Assembly: GCF_001679645.1 (NCBI RefSeq)
Contig: NZ_LRUN01000023.1
Span: forward strand, 62,001 to 126,000
Direction of reading: 5' to 3'
DNA length: 64,000 nt
Source: Pseudomonas bananamidigenes
Lineage (GTDB): Bacteria; Pseudomonadota; Gammaproteobacteria; Pseudomonadales; Pseudomonadaceae
The translations under genes were made by a program, and so were the position numbers. Position 1 is the stretch's first letter. Each line of letters begins with the position of its first letter. This document shows, one piece after another, positions 16,901 to 26,474 of the stretch. A model generated the notes under the pieces. That model saw only the letters and a list, made by a program, of their open reading frames with translations. It searched no databases and had not been told where the DNA came from.

Positions 16901-18670
16901 GGCTTGCTGGCGCTGATCGATGCCCGGGATACATCGACCGCCCTGCGCATGAAGACGTATCTGAGCTACGACGATATCGGGCGTGAAACGACCCGCCGCT
17001 TTGAAGTCGAGGGTCAGGAAAGCCAGACACTGACCTTGAGTTACACCCCCTCCGGCAAGCTGGCGCAGAAAGTCTTGAAACGCGGCACTCAAGTACTGCG
17101 CGATGAGCGCTTTACCTATGACGTGCGTGGACGACTGAGCCAATACACCTGTGAAGGCACGCAACGGCCACGCGATCCCTACGGCAAGGAAATCGTCGAA
17201 CAGACATTCACCTTCGATGCGCTGGACAACCTCCTCACGCAGCAAACCCGTTTCCCCCAGGGCGTCAACCTGACGACTTTCAGCTACAGCAAGGTCGATT
17301 TCACCCAGCTCACGGGCGTCAGTCATTCCCACGCTGATTACCCGCAACCGGTCACTCTGCAATACGACGCCAATGGCCGGATGATCAAGGATGACCAGGG
17401 CCGTACGTTGACCTACGACACGCTTGGGCGTCTGACCGGTGTCAGTAATGCTCAGGGGCAGAGCGTGCGGGGCTATCAGTACGACGGTTTCGACCGGCTG
17501 ATGGCGCTGTCTCAGCCGGGTAGCGCGGACACTCAGCGTTACTATCGCGGTGGACGCGCCATCAACGATGTGTGTGGCAGCGATTCACGCAGTGTCGTGC
17601 GCCACGAAGGTCTGATGCTGGGGCTGTATGAAAACGGTCCGGTTACCGGCGTGCAAATGTTCGGCACGGATCAGCAGCAAAGTGTGCTGACGCAATTTCA
17701 AAGTGGTCAGCTTACGAATATCGCCTATAGCCCCTATGGGCATCGGGACGCCGAAGGCGGTCTTTTCAGTCTGGCAGGTTTCAATGGCGAGCAGCTCGAT
17801 CCCGTTACCGGTCTGTACTTGCTGGGCAACGGCTATCGGGCCTACAGCCCGACTCTGATGCGCTTTCTGTCACCCGACAACCTGAGTCCTTTCGGAGCGG
17901 GCGGGATGAATGCCTATGCGTATTGCCTGGGCGACCCGGTCAATCGTGTCGACCCGACGGGGCATTTTTCGTGGCAGTCGGTTCTGGGGATCGCGCTCGG
18001 CGGCATCGGGATCGTCGCGAGTATTGTGACCCTTGGCGCGGCTACCCCGCTGGCGCTGCTTGCCATGGGGCTGGGTGTCGCTTCGGGGGGGACGGGGATT
18101 GCCAGTGAGCTGGCCAATGAATGGGCGCCAGAATCCGAGGCCGCATCAATACTTGGCTGGGTGAGTCTTGGGCTGGGCGTGGCTTCGGCGGGTGCCGGAT
18201 GGCTGGCGGCCCGGCAAATCGTCACGCGGGGCGGGCGGATGCTGGGCAAGAACTTCAAGGGGCTTGCCGATGAACCACCCGTCGAGTACTACGCTCGAGG
18301 AAAGAAGGCCAAGTCATCCGGCGCAAACGGTCAGGAGCCACCGCCTCCACCGGTACGCTGGACGTTGACGGAGGACTTTGCCGCGCATGATTACATTCCC
18401 AACGGCAAGCCGGGCAACGTTGCGCGGGCCAAATACGCGGAGTTCAGAGATGACATCGCGATCAACAACAAATCGCCTTATGACGCTGCCAAGAGTTACC
18501 CCGGCAGTAAATTCGATCCTTATCCCAACTACGCGCCGGCCAAGCCATATGCGGGCTATGAGCATGCACACACTCGTCTGTCGCAAGCGGACCGGGTGTT
18601 TTTCCTGACCAACAATGATACCCGGCACGTCATCATCAAACAGGTGGGTAGTCATGATCCTGCCTGGTAG
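13937..18670 (+). CDS. Large Rhs-repeat protein with polymorphic C-terminal toxin-like domain
   Basis: The 1577-residue protein opens with a SpvB/TcB-like segment (GGVDPRTGLYTCSLSL, FGLGWSL). A long array of YD repeats follows (YDSWGRKSAF, YDAIGRCLRK, YDGFDRLM). The conserved Rhs core ends at about 1339-1345 (RFLSPDNLSPFGAGG, GDPVNRVDPTGH). After it come two Gly/Ala-rich hydrophobic stretches (about 1348-1395 and 1403-1424), a Pro-rich linker near 1468 (PPPPPV), and a unique tail of about 100 residues ending DRVFFLTNNDTRHVIIKQVG. That ending resembles the last strands of RelE/ParE-type RNase toxins. Rhs shells encapsulate such tails. No PAAR motif is visible, so delivery is unclear. AAAGGAA precedes the ATG by about 8 bases. 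No immunity gene follows: queG begins 23 bases later on the other strand. Confidence 0.93.
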   Translation: MENKSPVSVHSNAFNFGEFVTGGVDPRTGLYTCSLSLGAVRSEGLNGPSFGLALGFNPLDTRNTGFGLGWSLATTRYDTRSKMMTLFSGERYKAVETVAGLQFREMKLESVKVVKSGAGRFDVRYKDGHREELTVQGGSLVAVPTRIVAANGAGVTLLYKVVNQYPELIEVRDDRRTLLKISRKGTLVTLSQNPDTASTADFTMKLDSNDRVVKIGLPEGRGWDLEYSLIDEVGYLKRVVTPLGAVEIIRYKEQGHLLPASDVGATATLPHVMAHDIYPGHGQPKTSRTYTFSDRNFLGHGLSVEPSDDGDPLYSAPWSYQYTSEERLVVDGKVHSHIKRTYNKFHLLVAQVTTCGEAVTSQLTEYHLATGKPFNEQPAHFRLPRVQTLKFENRLGKKQREETTITEFDAVGNLLRHVGPDGVTTLSEFYPAVESPDCPVDPLGFVRFEKQRTVIAATGDGASTCTRFRHALHPALQGSTLASVVVIEEQFFEKVEDAEVLRSKVEYSYFNTPADRLRHGALQEQRSTRSGRTTRTAFSSRLEGARLHLTQTVHGFDGTSQSTTQVLSSYSGLTLSETDKDGRRIDYKYDAIGRCLRKTLSPGTAHAASTTWVYQEASGTSPATVTVTDPAGGMQTVTHDGLGRVIGIKELDCDNLDEGASQESLMRTVYSALHDKVGHLVEQTRTDWWDGTARPAITRRVYDSWGQVKQTRHADGRVEHREFDPVSLRETLWQEGMGKTVSVFNAFGKPKSIEMLDRKGESLGKSILEYDGYGRTRSQTDQEGNKTLYHYDVFDRLVRSELPDGHAVETEYADHSAETLPVRIKVDTLELGRQVFDGLDRLTESTAGGRTSTTGYVSGSSQAGWQMGADGKKIEFTWSQGVSGLAERRADGLLARFTYDALHGKPETCIEQGREHRFVYYPSGRLKSETTVYGEHRQTTSQTWSLGGRPLTFIDGLGNEHKSEYDSWGRKSAFTQGSLRFEYTYDTAGLLALIDARDTSTALRMKTYLSYDDIGRETTRRFEVEGQESQTLTLSYTPSGKLAQKVLKRGTQVLRDERFTYDVRGRLSQYTCEGTQRPRDPYGKEIVEQTFTFDALDNLLTQQTRFPQGVNLTTFSYSKVDFTQLTGVSHSHADYPQPVTLQYDANGRMIKDDQGRTLTYDTLGRLTGVSNAQGQSVRGYQYDGFDRLMALSQPGSADTQRYYRGGRAINDVCGSDSRSVVRHEGLMLGLYENGPVTGVQMFGTDQQQSVLTQFQSGQLTNIAYSPYGHRDAEGGLFSLAGFNGEQLDPVTGLYLLGNGYRAYSPTLMRFLSPDNLSPFGAGGMNAYAYCLGDPVNRVDPTGHFSWQSVLGIALGGIGIVASIVTLGAATPLALLAMGLGVASGGTGIASELANEWAPESEAASILGWVSLGLGVASAGAGWLAARQIVTRGGRMLGKNFKGLADEPPVEYYARGKKAKSSGANGQEPPPPPVRWTLTEDFAAHDYIPNGKPGNVARAKYAEFRDDIAINNKSPYDAAKSYPGSKFDPYPNYAPAKPYAGYEHAHTRLSQADRVFFLTNNDTRHVIIKQVGSHDPAW

Positions 18671-18692
18671 CGGATAGCACCTATCTGCCGGG

Positions 18693-19775
18693 TTATCCGT
18701 GATTCTGGAGGTCGCGATCCGAGTGTTGCTTGAGTGCCCACTCCACATGTTCACGAACCAGCTCCGACGGATAACCCCGTCGCGCCTTCAATGCTTCCAG
18801 CACTGGAATCGTTGAAGGCGCATTCCCCAGCCCCACGGCCAGATTGCGCAGCCAGCGCTCGTAACCGGCCCGGCGCAGAGGCGAGCCCTCGGTGCTGCTC
18901 AAGAACTTTTCTTCATCCCACAAAAACAGCTCGGCCAGTTCGGCGTTGTCCAGGTTGTGCCGTGGCTTGAAATCGCTTTCGCCGGACGGGCTGGCGAAGC
19001 GGTTCCACGGGCAGCAGATCTGGCAGTCGTCGCAGCCGAACACCCGGTTGCCGATCAGCGGTCGCAGGTCTTCGGGGATGGCGTTCTTCAGTTCGATGGT
19101 CAGGTAGGAAATGCAACGTCGCGCATCCAGCACATACGGACCGACGAACGCATTGGTCGGGCAGATATCGAGGCATGCAGTGCAGCGTCCGCAGTGCTCG
19201 CTGCTGTGGGGGGCGTCCACCGGCAGCGGCAGGTCGACGAACAGTTCGCCGAGAAAGAAATAACTGCCGGCCTTGCGGTTCAGCACCAGGGTGTTTTTGC
19301 CGATCCAGCCCAGCCCGGCCTGTTCGGCGATGGCTTTTTCCAGCACCGGGGCGCTGTCGACGAAAGCGCGAAAGCCGAATGGTCCGATTTCCGATTGAAT
19401 CCTGTCCGCCAGTTGTTGCACGCGCTTGCGGATCAACTTGTGATAATCGCGGCCCAAGGCATAACGCGAGATGTAGGCTTTTTCCGGTTTCGCCAGCATT
19501 TGCGCCATTTGCGTGTCGCCCGGCAGGTAGTCCATGCGCAATGACACCACGCGCAAGGTCCCCGGCACCAGCTCGTCGGGATGCGAGCGTTTGCTGCCGT
19601 GGGCGCCCATGTAGTCCATCTCGCCGTGGTAGCCGGCCTCGAGCCAGCGTTGCAGGTGCTGCTCGTGCTCGGCCAGGTCCACGCCGCTGATGCCGACTTG
19701 CTGGAAGCCCAGCTCGCGGCCCCAGTCCTTGATGGATTGGGCGAGAGCGGGAAGATCTGTGGTAATGGCGGACAT
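18693..19775 (-). CDS. queG: Epoxyqueuosine reductase
   Basis: QueG performs the last step of queuosine synthesis in tRNA, reducing epoxyqueuosine with cobalamin and two 4Fe-4S clusters. The 360-residue protein has a ferredoxin-like cluster region near residues 190-250 (CGRCTACLDICPTNAF and GCDDCQICCPWN) giving the two CxxCxxCxxxCP-type sets. The N-terminal cobalamin-binding part includes YHGEMDYMG. ATG 19775 (MSAITTDLPALAQSIKDWG) is chosen; 24 more in-frame codons upstream overlap the nnrE promoter. It is divergent from nnrE with a 63-base gap. Confidence 0.95.
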   Translation of the reverse strand: MSAITTDLPALAQSIKDWGRELGFQQVGISGVDLAEHEQHLQRWLEAGYHGEMDYMGAHGSKRSHPDELVPGTLRVVSLRMDYLPGDTQMAQMLAKPEKAYISRYALGRDYHKLIRKRVQQLADRIQSEIGPFGFRAFVDSAPVLEKAIAEQAGLGWIGKNTLVLNRKAGSYFFLGELFVDLPLPVDAPHSSEHCGRCTACLDICPTNAFVGPYVLDARRCISYLTIELKNAIPEDLRPLIGNRVFGCDDCQICCPWNRFASPSGESDFKPRHNLDNAELAELFLWDEEKFLSSTEGSPLRRAGYERWLRNLAVGLGNAPSTIPVLEALKARRGYPSELVREHVEWALKQHSDRDLQNHG

Positions 19776-19838
19776 GAGGCGAGAGAAACCGGAGCTGAGG
19801 TGCGTATAATTCTGCCAGACATCGGAGCCCGAAGACGC

Positions 19839-21338
19839 ATGCCGCACACTAAAGATCCATTACCCGACGCACTGTACCGCGCCGCGCAGGTGCGGGGACT
19901 CGACGCACGGCTGATTGCCGCCGGCACGCCGGGCTTCGAACTGATGCAACGTGCCGCCCATGCCACCTGGCGCGCGCTGGTGCGCCAATGGCCTTCGGCG
20001 GACGCATTGACTGTGCTGGCCGGGCACGGCAACAACGCCGGTGACGGATATCTGATAGCGGTGCTGGCCCGTCGTGCAGGCTGGGCAGTACAGGTGCTGG
20101 CCGTCGGTGATCCGCAACGTCTGCAGGGTGATGCGGCGCTGGCACATGCCGAGGCGCTGGCCGAAGGCGTTGCGATTGCTGCGTGGACTGCTTCCGGTGA
20201 ATTGCGCGGAATTGTTGTCGATGCGCTGCTTGGCACCGGTCTGAGCGGGGACGTGCGTGAGCCGTATGTATCTGCCATCGCAGCCATCAATACCAGTGGC
20301 CTGCCGGTGGTGGCGGTCGATATCCCTTCCGGTTTGTGTGCCGATACCGGTCATGTGCTGGGCAGTGCCGTGCGGGCGGATCTGACCGTGACCTTCATCG
20401 GGCTCAAGCTTGGCCTGTTTACCGGGGACGCGGCGGACCATGTCGGCGACCTGCTGTTCAACGATCTGCAAGCGACGGTCGAAACCTGCAGTGACATTGC
20501 CATCGCTGCCCGCCGGCTCGATGCCGGTAATCTGCCGCGTCTGCCAGCTCGGGAGCCGGCTGCGCACAAGGGGCGTTTTGGCCATGTCCTGCTGATCGGT
20601 GGCGATCATGGCTTTGGCGGTTCGATTCTGCTCAGTACCGAAAGCGCCTTGCGCAGCGGGGCGGGGATGGTGTCGCTGGCGACCCGTCCGGAACATGTCC
20701 CGGCAGCGTTGAGCCGGGTGCCGGAAGCGATGGTGCTGGGCACTTCGTCGGCCAATCAACTGATGGGGCTGCTGGAAAAGGTGTCCGTGCTGGTGGTCGG
20801 CCCGGGACTCGGGCAGGCGAGTTGGGGCAGGGCACTGCTGTCGGCCGCCGCCAATGCGCCGCTGCCGCAGGTGTGGGATGCCGATGCATTGAATCTGCTG
20901 GCGTCCGGATTTGTCACTCTACCCAAGGATTGCGTGATTACGCCGCATCCGGGGGAGGCGGCGCGACTGTTGGGGATCAGCACTGCCGACGTGCAGGCGG
21001 ATCGTCCGGCAGCAGCATTGGCACTGAGCAAAAAATACACAGCGGTGGTGGTGCTCAAGGGCGCGGGCAGTCTGATCGCCCACCCCGACGGGCGTCTGGC
21101 GTTGTGTCATCAAGGCCATCCGGCCATGGCCACCGCAGGCCTCGGCGATGTGCTGGCCGGTCTGGTCGGGGCATTGCTGGCCCAGGGCATGGAACCGTTC
21201 GACGCGGCGTGTCTGGCGGTCTGGCTGCACGCCAACGCCGGGGCGCAACAAGGTAAATTCGGCCGTGGGCTGGCGGCCAGTGATCTGATTCCAGCCATTC
21301 GTCAGTTGTTGGAGGAGCATGCACCGTGTCTGAAGTAA
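19839..21338 (+). CDS. nnrE/nnrD: Bifunctional NAD(P)H-hydrate epimerase / ADP-dependent dehydratase
   Basis: This 499-residue repair enzyme restores damaged NADHX and NADPHX. The N-terminal YjeF_N epimerase domain (about 1-215) shows AGHGNNAGDGY and VDALLGTGLSG. The C-terminal ribokinase-like dehydratase domain (about 225-495) shows ITPHPGEAARL and the GMATAGLGDVLAG-like end motif (HPAMATAGLGDVLAG). ATG 19839 gives the normal length. A TATAAT hexamer at 19805-19810, in the short divergent gap, is a likely -10 box. The gene ends inside tsaE. Confidence 0.95.
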   Translation: MPHTKDPLPDALYRAAQVRGLDARLIAAGTPGFELMQRAAHATWRALVRQWPSADALTVLAGHGNNAGDGYLIAVLARRAGWAVQVLAVGDPQRLQGDAALAHAEALAEGVAIAAWTASGELRGIVVDALLGTGLSGDVREPYVSAIAAINTSGLPVVAVDIPSGLCADTGHVLGSAVRADLTVTFIGLKLGLFTGDAADHVGDLLFNDLQATVETCSDIAIAARRLDAGNLPRLPAREPAAHKGRFGHVLLIGGDHGFGGSILLSTESALRSGAGMVSLATRPEHVPAALSRVPEAMVLGTSSANQLMGLLEKVSVLVVGPGLGQASWGRALLSAAANAPLPQVWDADALNLLASGFVTLPKDCVITPHPGEAARLLGISTADVQADRPAAALALSKKYTAVVVLKGAGSLIAHPDGRLALCHQGHPAMATAGLGDVLAGLVGALLAQGMEPFDAACLAVWLHANAGAQQGKFGRGLAASDLIPAIRQLLEEHAPCLK

Positions 21339-21796
21339 CCCTGTACCTGGCCGATGAACAGGCGATGAGCGACTTTGGCGCACGGATCGCCCGCGTGACC
21401 GGTGGGCATGGCCTGATCTTCCTCGAAGGTAACCTCGGCATGGGCAAGACCACGCTGTCGCGGGGCATCATTCGCGGGCTGGGGCATGTCGGTGCGGTGA
21501 AAAGTCCGACCTTCACCCTGGTCGAGCCCTACGAGATCGGTGATATCCGTGCCTTCCACTTCGATCTGTATCGCCTGGTCGATCCGGAAGAGCTGGAGTT
21601 TCTCGGCATTCGCGACTATTTCGAAGACGACGCCCTGTGCCTCATCGAGTGGCCCGATAAAGGTGCAGGCTTTTTGCCAAAGCCTGACCTGACCATTACC
21701 ATTAGCCCGCAAGACAGCGGGCGTTCGCTGACTATTTTGTCCCAGGGCTCGCGTGGCGAGGCCTGGTGTGCCGCTTTGGCGTTGGAATCCAAATAA
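21326..21796 (+). CDS. tsaE: tRNA t6A synthesis ATPase TsaE
   Basis: TsaE is the ATPase that helps TsaB, TsaC and TsaD make N6-threonylcarbamoyladenosine at position 37 of ANN-decoding tRNAs. The 156-residue protein has the Walker A motif EGNLGMGKTT near residue 33, and the conserved TFTLVEPYE and LIEWPDKG segments. It uses a GTG start at 21326, preceded by GGAGGAG at 21311-21317, and overlaps the nnrE end by 13 bases, indicating translational coupling. Confidence 0.96.
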   Translation: MSEVTLYLADEQAMSDFGARIARVTGGHGLIFLEGNLGMGKTTLSRGIIRGLGHVGAVKSPTFTLVEPYEIGDIRAFHFDLYRLVDPEELEFLGIRDYFEDDALCLIEWPDKGAGFLPKPDLTITISPQDSGRSLTILSQGSRGEAWCAALALESK

Positions 21797-23233
21797 ATGA
21801 TGGGGTTAGGTATGCGCTTTCGCGCGTTGGTGGCTGCCGCTGGACTGATGTTGATGGCAGTAACCGTCAACGCTGTGGCCGAGACAAAGGTCAACAGCGT
21901 GCGCCTGTGGCGGGCGCCGGACAACACGCGTCTGGTGTTCGACCTGACCGGCCCGGTGCAGCACAGCGTCTTCACCCTCACGGCCCCGGACCGTCTGGTG
22001 ATCGACATCAACGGCGCTACCCTTGGCGCGCCATTGAAAGTCTCCACCGCCAACACACCGATCACCGCCATGCGTTCGGCCCAGCGTACGCCGACCGATC
22101 TGCGGGTGGTCATCGACCTCAAGAAAGCCGTCACCCCGAAAAGCTTCTCGCTGGCGCCGAACGCGCAGTACGGCAATCGTCTGGTGGTCGACCTGTTCGA
22201 CAACCCGGCCGATGCCGCGCCGCCGCCAACACCTGCGCCGGCACCGACGGTCGCCACTGTTCCGGCCGTGCCGGTAACTCCGGCCGAACCTGCGATCAAA
22301 CTGCCCCCGGCTCCTGCCGGCAAACGCGACATCATTGTCGTGATCGACGCCGGTCACGGTGGTGAAGACCCGGGGGCGTCCGGTTCACGCGGCCAGCGCG
22401 AAAAAGACGTGGTGCTGCAGATCGCCCGTGAACTGCAACGCCAGGTCAACGGCATGAAAGGCTTCCGTGCCGAACTGACCCGTACCGGCGACTACTTCAT
22501 CCCGCTGCGCGGCCGCACCGAAATCGCCCGCAAGAAAGGCGCCGACCTGTTCGTTTCGATCCACGCCGACGCCGCGCCATCTGCGGCGGCGTTCGGGGCT
22601 TCGGTGTTTGCCTTGTCCGACCGTGGCGCCACCTCGGAAACCGCCCGCTGGCTGGCCGACAGCGAAAACCGTTCCGACCTGATCGGCGGTGCCGGCAACG
22701 TCAGCCTCGACGACAAGGACCGGATGCTGGCCGGTGTTCTGCTCGACCTGTCGATGACCGCTTCGCTGACCTCCAGCCTCAACGTCGGCCAGAAAGTCCT
22801 GACCAACATCGGTCGCGTCACGCCACTGCACAAGCAGCGTGTGGAACAGGCCGGGTTCATGGTGCTGAAATCCCCGGACATTCCGTCGATCCTGGTGGAA
22901 ACCGGCTTCATCTCCAATGCCAACGAAGCCTCGAAGCTTTCGGCATCGAGCCACCAGCAGGCGCTGGCGCGCTCGATCAGCAGCGGCGTGCGCCAGTTCT
23001 TCCAGCAGAATCCGCCGCCGGGCACCTACATCGCCTGGCTGCGCGACTCGGGCAAGATCGCCCAGGGGCCGCGTGATCACCGGGTAAGCCCGGGTGAAAC
23101 CCTGGCGATGATTGCCGTGCGTTATCAGGTGTCGGCAGCCACTCTGCGCAGTGCCAACAACCTGAGCAGCGATGAGTTGAAGGTCGGTCAGCACCTGACC
23201 ATTCCGGGCACTGAACTGGCATCCAAAGAATGA
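21797..23233 (+). CDS. amiB: N-acetylmuramoyl-L-alanine amidase AmiB
   Basis: This periplasmic zinc amidase splits septal peptidoglycan during daughter-cell separation. The 478-residue precursor has a signal peptide (cleavage near AVAE), an AMIN targeting domain (about 30-130) and a Pro/Ala-rich linker ([18 protein letters not shown]). The amidase_3 domain at about 175-400 shows [14 protein letters not shown] and SIHADAAPS, and ends before a C-terminal LysM domain (about 430-475, [16 protein letters not shown]). The ATG at 21797 follows the tsaE stop directly; the ATG five codons on (MRFRALV) is an equally good start for the signal peptide. Confidence 0.95.
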   Translation: MMGLGMRFRALVAAAGLMLMAVTVNAVAETKVNSVRLWRAPDNTRLVFDLTGPVQHSVFTLTAPDRLVIDINGATLGAPLKVSTANTPITAMRSAQRTPTDLRVVIDLKKAVTPKSFSLAPNAQYGNRLVVDLFDNPADAAPPPTPAPAPTVATVPAVPVTPAEPAIKLPPAPAGKRDIIVVIDAGHGGEDPGASGSRGQREKDVVLQIARELQRQVNGMKGFRAELTRTGDYFIPLRGRTEIARKKGADLFVSIHADAAPSAAAFGASVFALSDRGATSETARWLADSENRSDLIGGAGNVSLDDKDRMLAGVLLDLSMTASLTSSLNVGQKVLTNIGRVTPLHKQRVEQAGFMVLKSPDIPSILVETGFISNANEASKLSASSHQQALARSISSGVRQFFQQNPPPGTYIAWLRDSGKIAQGPRDHRVSPGETLAMIAVRYQVSAATLRSANNLSSDELKVGQHLTIPGTELASKE

Positions 23234-25137
23234 ATCAGGTTCTGAACGCAGCGCGCATTGAACTGCTCAGCCCACGGCTGGCGAACCAGATCGCCGCCGG
23301 CGAGGTGGTTGAGCGCCCGGCTTCGGTGATCAAGGAGTTGCTGGAAAACAGCCTCGACTCCGGCGCCAGACGCATCGATGTCGATGTCGAGCAGGGCGGT
23401 GTCAAACTGCTGCGGGTGCGCGACGATGGCAGCGGGATTTCCGCCGATGACCTGCCGCTGGCGCTGGCCCGTCACGCCACCAGCAAAATCCGCAACCTGG
23501 AAGATCTCGAACAGGTGATGAGCCTGGGTTTCCGGGGCGAGGCACTGGCGTCGATCAGCTCCGTGGCACGCCTGACCCTGACGTCCCGCACCCGTGACGC
23601 CGATCAGGCCTGGCAGGTCGAAACCGAAGGCCGCGACATGGCGCCCCGCGTGCAGCCGGCGGCTCATCCGGTCGGTACCTCGGTGGAAGTCCGCGACCTG
23701 TTCTTCAATACCCCGGCACGGCGCAAATTCCTCAAGACCGAAAAAACCGAATTCGATCATCTTCAGGAAGTGATCAAACGTCTGGCGCTGGCGCGTTTCG
23801 ATGTGGCATTCCATCTGCGCCACAACGGCAAGACCATCCTCAGTCTGCACGAGGCCCACGACGATGCGGCCCGCGCCCGGCGCGTGGCGGCGATCTGCGG
23901 CTCGGGTTTCCTGGAGCAGGCTCTGCCGATCGAGATCGAGCGCAACGGTCTTCACTTGTGGGGTTGGGTCGGTCTGCCGACCTTCAACCGCAGCCAGGCG
24001 GATTTGCAGTATTTCTTCGTCAATGGCCGCGCGGTGCGCGACAAACTGGTGGCTCACGCGGTGCGTCAGGCTTATCGCGATGTGCTGTTCAATGGCCGCC
24101 ATCCGACGTTCGCGCTGTTTTTCGAGGTCGATCCGGCCGCTGTCGACGTCAACGTACACCCGACCAAGCACGAAGTACGTTTCCGTGACGGACGCATGGT
24201 GCATGATTTCCTCTACGGCACGTTGCACCGTGCACTGGGCGATGTGCGGCCTGAAGATCAGCTTGCCGGTTCTGTCACCACCGCTATCGTACGGCCGACC
24301 GGCCTCGAGGCGGGTGAGTTCGGTCCGCAGGGTGAAATGCGTCTGGCTGCCAACTCCTTGCTGGAGCAACCGCAAGCGCAACCGGCATTCAATACGTCGT
24401 CGGGTGCCAGTGCTGGCGGCGCTTATCAGTATCAATACACACCGCGTCCGCAATCTGCCGTGCCGGCTGCCGAAGCGCAGGCCGCGTATCGCGAGTTTTT
24501 TGCACCGCTGCCGCAAGCGAATGCCAATGCATTGCCGGCCGGCCAGGAAGATATTCCGCCGCTGGGCTATGCGCTGGCGCAGCTCAAGGGCATTTATATT
24601 CTTTCCGAAAACGCCCATGGCCTGGTTTTGGTGGACATGCACGCCGCTCACGAGCGGATCATGTACGAGCGCCTGAAGATCGCCATGGCCAGCGAAGGCT
24701 TGAGCGGTCAGCCGCTGCTGGTGCCGGAGTCGCTGGCGGTCAGTCAGCGCGAGGCCGATTGCGCCGAGGAGCACGCGGCATGGTTCCAGCGCCTTGGCTT
24801 CGAGTTGCAGAGACTGGGCCCGGAAACCCTTGCGATCCGGCAGATTCCGGCCCTGCTCAAGCAGGCCGAGGCCAATCGTCTGGTGGGCGATGTGCTGGCG
24901 GACCTGATGGAATATGGCACCAGCGACCGGATCCAGGCGCATTTGAACGAGCTGCTCGGCACGATGGCCTGCCACGGCGCGATCCGCGCCAACCGCCGCC
25001 TGGCCTTGCCGGAAATGAACGGCCTGCTGCGTGACATGGAAAACACCGAGCGCAGCGGTCAATGCAACCATGGCCGACCGACCTGGACCCAGCTGGGCCT
25101 GGACGATCTGGACAAACTGTTCCTGCGCGGTCGTTGA
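23230..25137 (+). CDS. mutL: DNA mismatch repair protein MutL
   Basis: MutL links MutS mismatch recognition to strand removal. The 635-residue protein has the GHKL ATPase motifs in the N-terminal third: [25 protein letters not shown] and [13 protein letters not shown] Gln/Pro-rich linker runs from about 375 to 430. The C-terminal dimerisation domain includes [12 protein letters not shown] near residue 470, which fits the DQHA(x)2E(x)4E endonuclease motif with Q replaced by M, as reported for P. aeruginosa MutL. It overlaps amiB by ATGA and miaA by one base. Confidence 0.97.
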   Translation: MNQVLNAARIELLSPRLANQIAAGEVVERPASVIKELLENSLDSGARRIDVDVEQGGVKLLRVRDDGSGISADDLPLALARHATSKIRNLEDLEQVMSLGFRGEALASISSVARLTLTSRTRDADQAWQVETEGRDMAPRVQPAAHPVGTSVEVRDLFFNTPARRKFLKTEKTEFDHLQEVIKRLALARFDVAFHLRHNGKTILSLHEAHDDAARARRVAAICGSGFLEQALPIEIERNGLHLWGWVGLPTFNRSQADLQYFFVNGRAVRDKLVAHAVRQAYRDVLFNGRHPTFALFFEVDPAAVDVNVHPTKHEVRFRDGRMVHDFLYGTLHRALGDVRPEDQLAGSVTTAIVRPTGLEAGEFGPQGEMRLAANSLLEQPQAQPAFNTSSGASAGGAYQYQYTPRPQSAVPAAEAQAAYREFFAPLPQANANALPAGQEDIPPLGYALAQLKGIYILSENAHGLVLVDMHAAHERIMYERLKIAMASEGLSGQPLLVPESLAVSQREADCAEEHAAWFQRLGFELQRLGPETLAIRQIPALLKQAEANRLVGDVLADLMEYGTSDRIQAHLNELLGTMACHGAIRANRRLALPEMNGLLRDMENTERSGQCNHGRPTWTQLGLDDLDKLFLRGR

Positions 25138-26108
25138 TGAGCCAGCTTCCTCCAGCGATTTTCCTGATGGGCCCGACCGCTGCGGGCAAGACCGATCTGG
25201 CCATCGAGCTGACCAAGGTACTGCCCTGCGAGTTGATCAGCGTTGACTCGGCGCTGGTCTATCGCGGCATGGACATTGGCACGGCCAAGCCATCGAAAGA
25301 GGTGCTGGCCGAGTATCCGCACCGCCTGATCGACATTCTCGACCCGGCCGAGGCTTATTCGGCTGCGGATTTCCGCCGTGATGCCTTGCAGGCGATGGCC
25401 GAAATCACCGCACGCGGAAACATTCCGCTGCTGGTGGGCGGTACGATGCTCTATTACAAGGCGTTGGTCGACGGCCTGGCGGACATGCCGGCGGCAGATC
25501 CCGAAGTTCGCGCACAGATTGAAGAAGAAGCTGCACGCCTTGGCTGGCAGGCCCTGCATGATCAACTGGCGGCAATCGATCCGGCGTCCGCGGCGCGTAT
25601 TCATCCGAACGATCCACAGCGCCTGAGTCGTGCTCTGGAAGTATTCCGGGTCAGTGGTCAGAGCATGACCGAGCTGCGCTTGAAACAATCTCGGCAAACG
25701 ACTGATGCAGCGGCATCGGGACGGCAACAATTGCCCTATACTGTCGCGAACTTGGCGATTGCTCCGGCAAATCGTCAGGTACTGCATGAGCGCATTAAAC
25801 AAAGATTCACAAATATGCTGGAACAGAGATTTATCGACGAGGTCGTAGCCCTGCGTAATAGAAGTGACCTGCATGCCGGGTTGCCGTCTATACGTGCGGT
25901 AGGCTATCGACAGGTCTGGGATTACCTGGATGGCAAGCTGACGTCGGCCGAAATGCAGGAGCGGGGCATCATTGCCACGCGCCAGTTGGCCAAACGCCAG
26001 TTTACCTGGCTGCGCAGCTGGAACGATTTGCACTGGCTTGACAGTCTGGATTGCGACAATCTGCCACGCACCTTGAAATACCTTGGGACCATCTCCATAT
26101 TGAGCTGA
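25137..26108 (+). CDS. miaA: tRNA dimethylallyltransferase MiaA
   Basis: MiaA transfers a dimethylallyl group to A37 of tRNAs that read UNN codons. The 323-residue protein shows the P-loop [11 protein letters not shown] near residue 11, [16 protein letters not shown] next, and the tRNA-contact region [10 protein letters not shown]. The start codon overlaps the mutL stop (TGATG), so translation is coupled. It precedes hfq in the conserved order. Confidence 0.97.
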   Translation: MSQLPPAIFLMGPTAAGKTDLAIELTKVLPCELISVDSALVYRGMDIGTAKPSKEVLAEYPHRLIDILDPAEAYSAADFRRDALQAMAEITARGNIPLLVGGTMLYYKALVDGLADMPAADPEVRAQIEEEAARLGWQALHDQLAAIDPASAARIHPNDPQRLSRALEVFRVSGQSMTELRLKQSRQTTDAAASGRQQLPYTVANLAIAPANRQVLHERIKQRFTNMLEQRFIDEVVALRNRSDLHAGLPSIRAVGYRQVWDYLDGKLTSAEMQERGIIATRQLAKRQFTWLRSWNDLHWLDSLDCDNLPRTLKYLGTISILS

Positions 26109-26201
26109 GTCCTTGCAATTGCCGTCTATCCTTGGGGGAGTGGCGGCAAAAGCCATCTGATTACCTATTTTTTATATTGAATCCTTAAAGGAGTGCGGCA
26201 C

Positions 26202-26462
26202 ATGTCAAAAGGGCATTCGCTACAAGACCCTTACTTGAACACTTTACGTAAAGAGAAAGTTGGGGTTTCCATCTATCTGGTCAACGGTATCAAACTGCAA
26301 GGCACGATCGAATCGTTCGACCAGTTCGTCATCCTGCTGAAGAACACCGTCAGCCAGATGGTTTACAAACACGCTATCTCTACAGTCGTGCCGGTTCGTC
26401 CAATTCGTCTGCCAAGTGCATCCGAATCCGATGCAGGTGACGCTGAGCCAGGTAACGCCTGA
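26202..26462 (+). CDS. hfq: RNA chaperone Hfq
   Basis: Hfq is a hexameric Sm-like protein that binds small RNAs and mRNAs; in Pseudomonas it works with Crc on catabolite repression. The 86-residue protein has Sm1 ([21 protein letters not shown]) and Sm2 ([10 protein letters not shown]). The Gln8 and Lys56 region needed for RNA binding is intact. AAGGAG at 26188-26193 fixes ATG 26202; an in-frame GTG at 26193 lies inside that site. The 93-base gap after miaA is T/A-rich and may hold a local promoter. Confidence 0.98.
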   Translation: MSKGHSLQDPYLNTLRKEKVGVSIYLVNGIKLQGTIESFDQFVILLKNTVSQMVYKHAISTVVPVRPIRLPSASESDAGDAEPGNA

Positions 26463-26474
26463 TAGGAGTGTCCT

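Noticed and set aside
9692..18692. Integrase, transposase or attachment repeats bounding the accessory block
   Set aside because: I found no recombinase gene, no tRNA edge and no direct repeat at the borders. The insertion is inferred only from gene order.
18670..18693. Tiny immunity gene downstream of the Rhs protein
   Set aside because: Only 22 bases separate the Rhs stop from the convergent queG stop.
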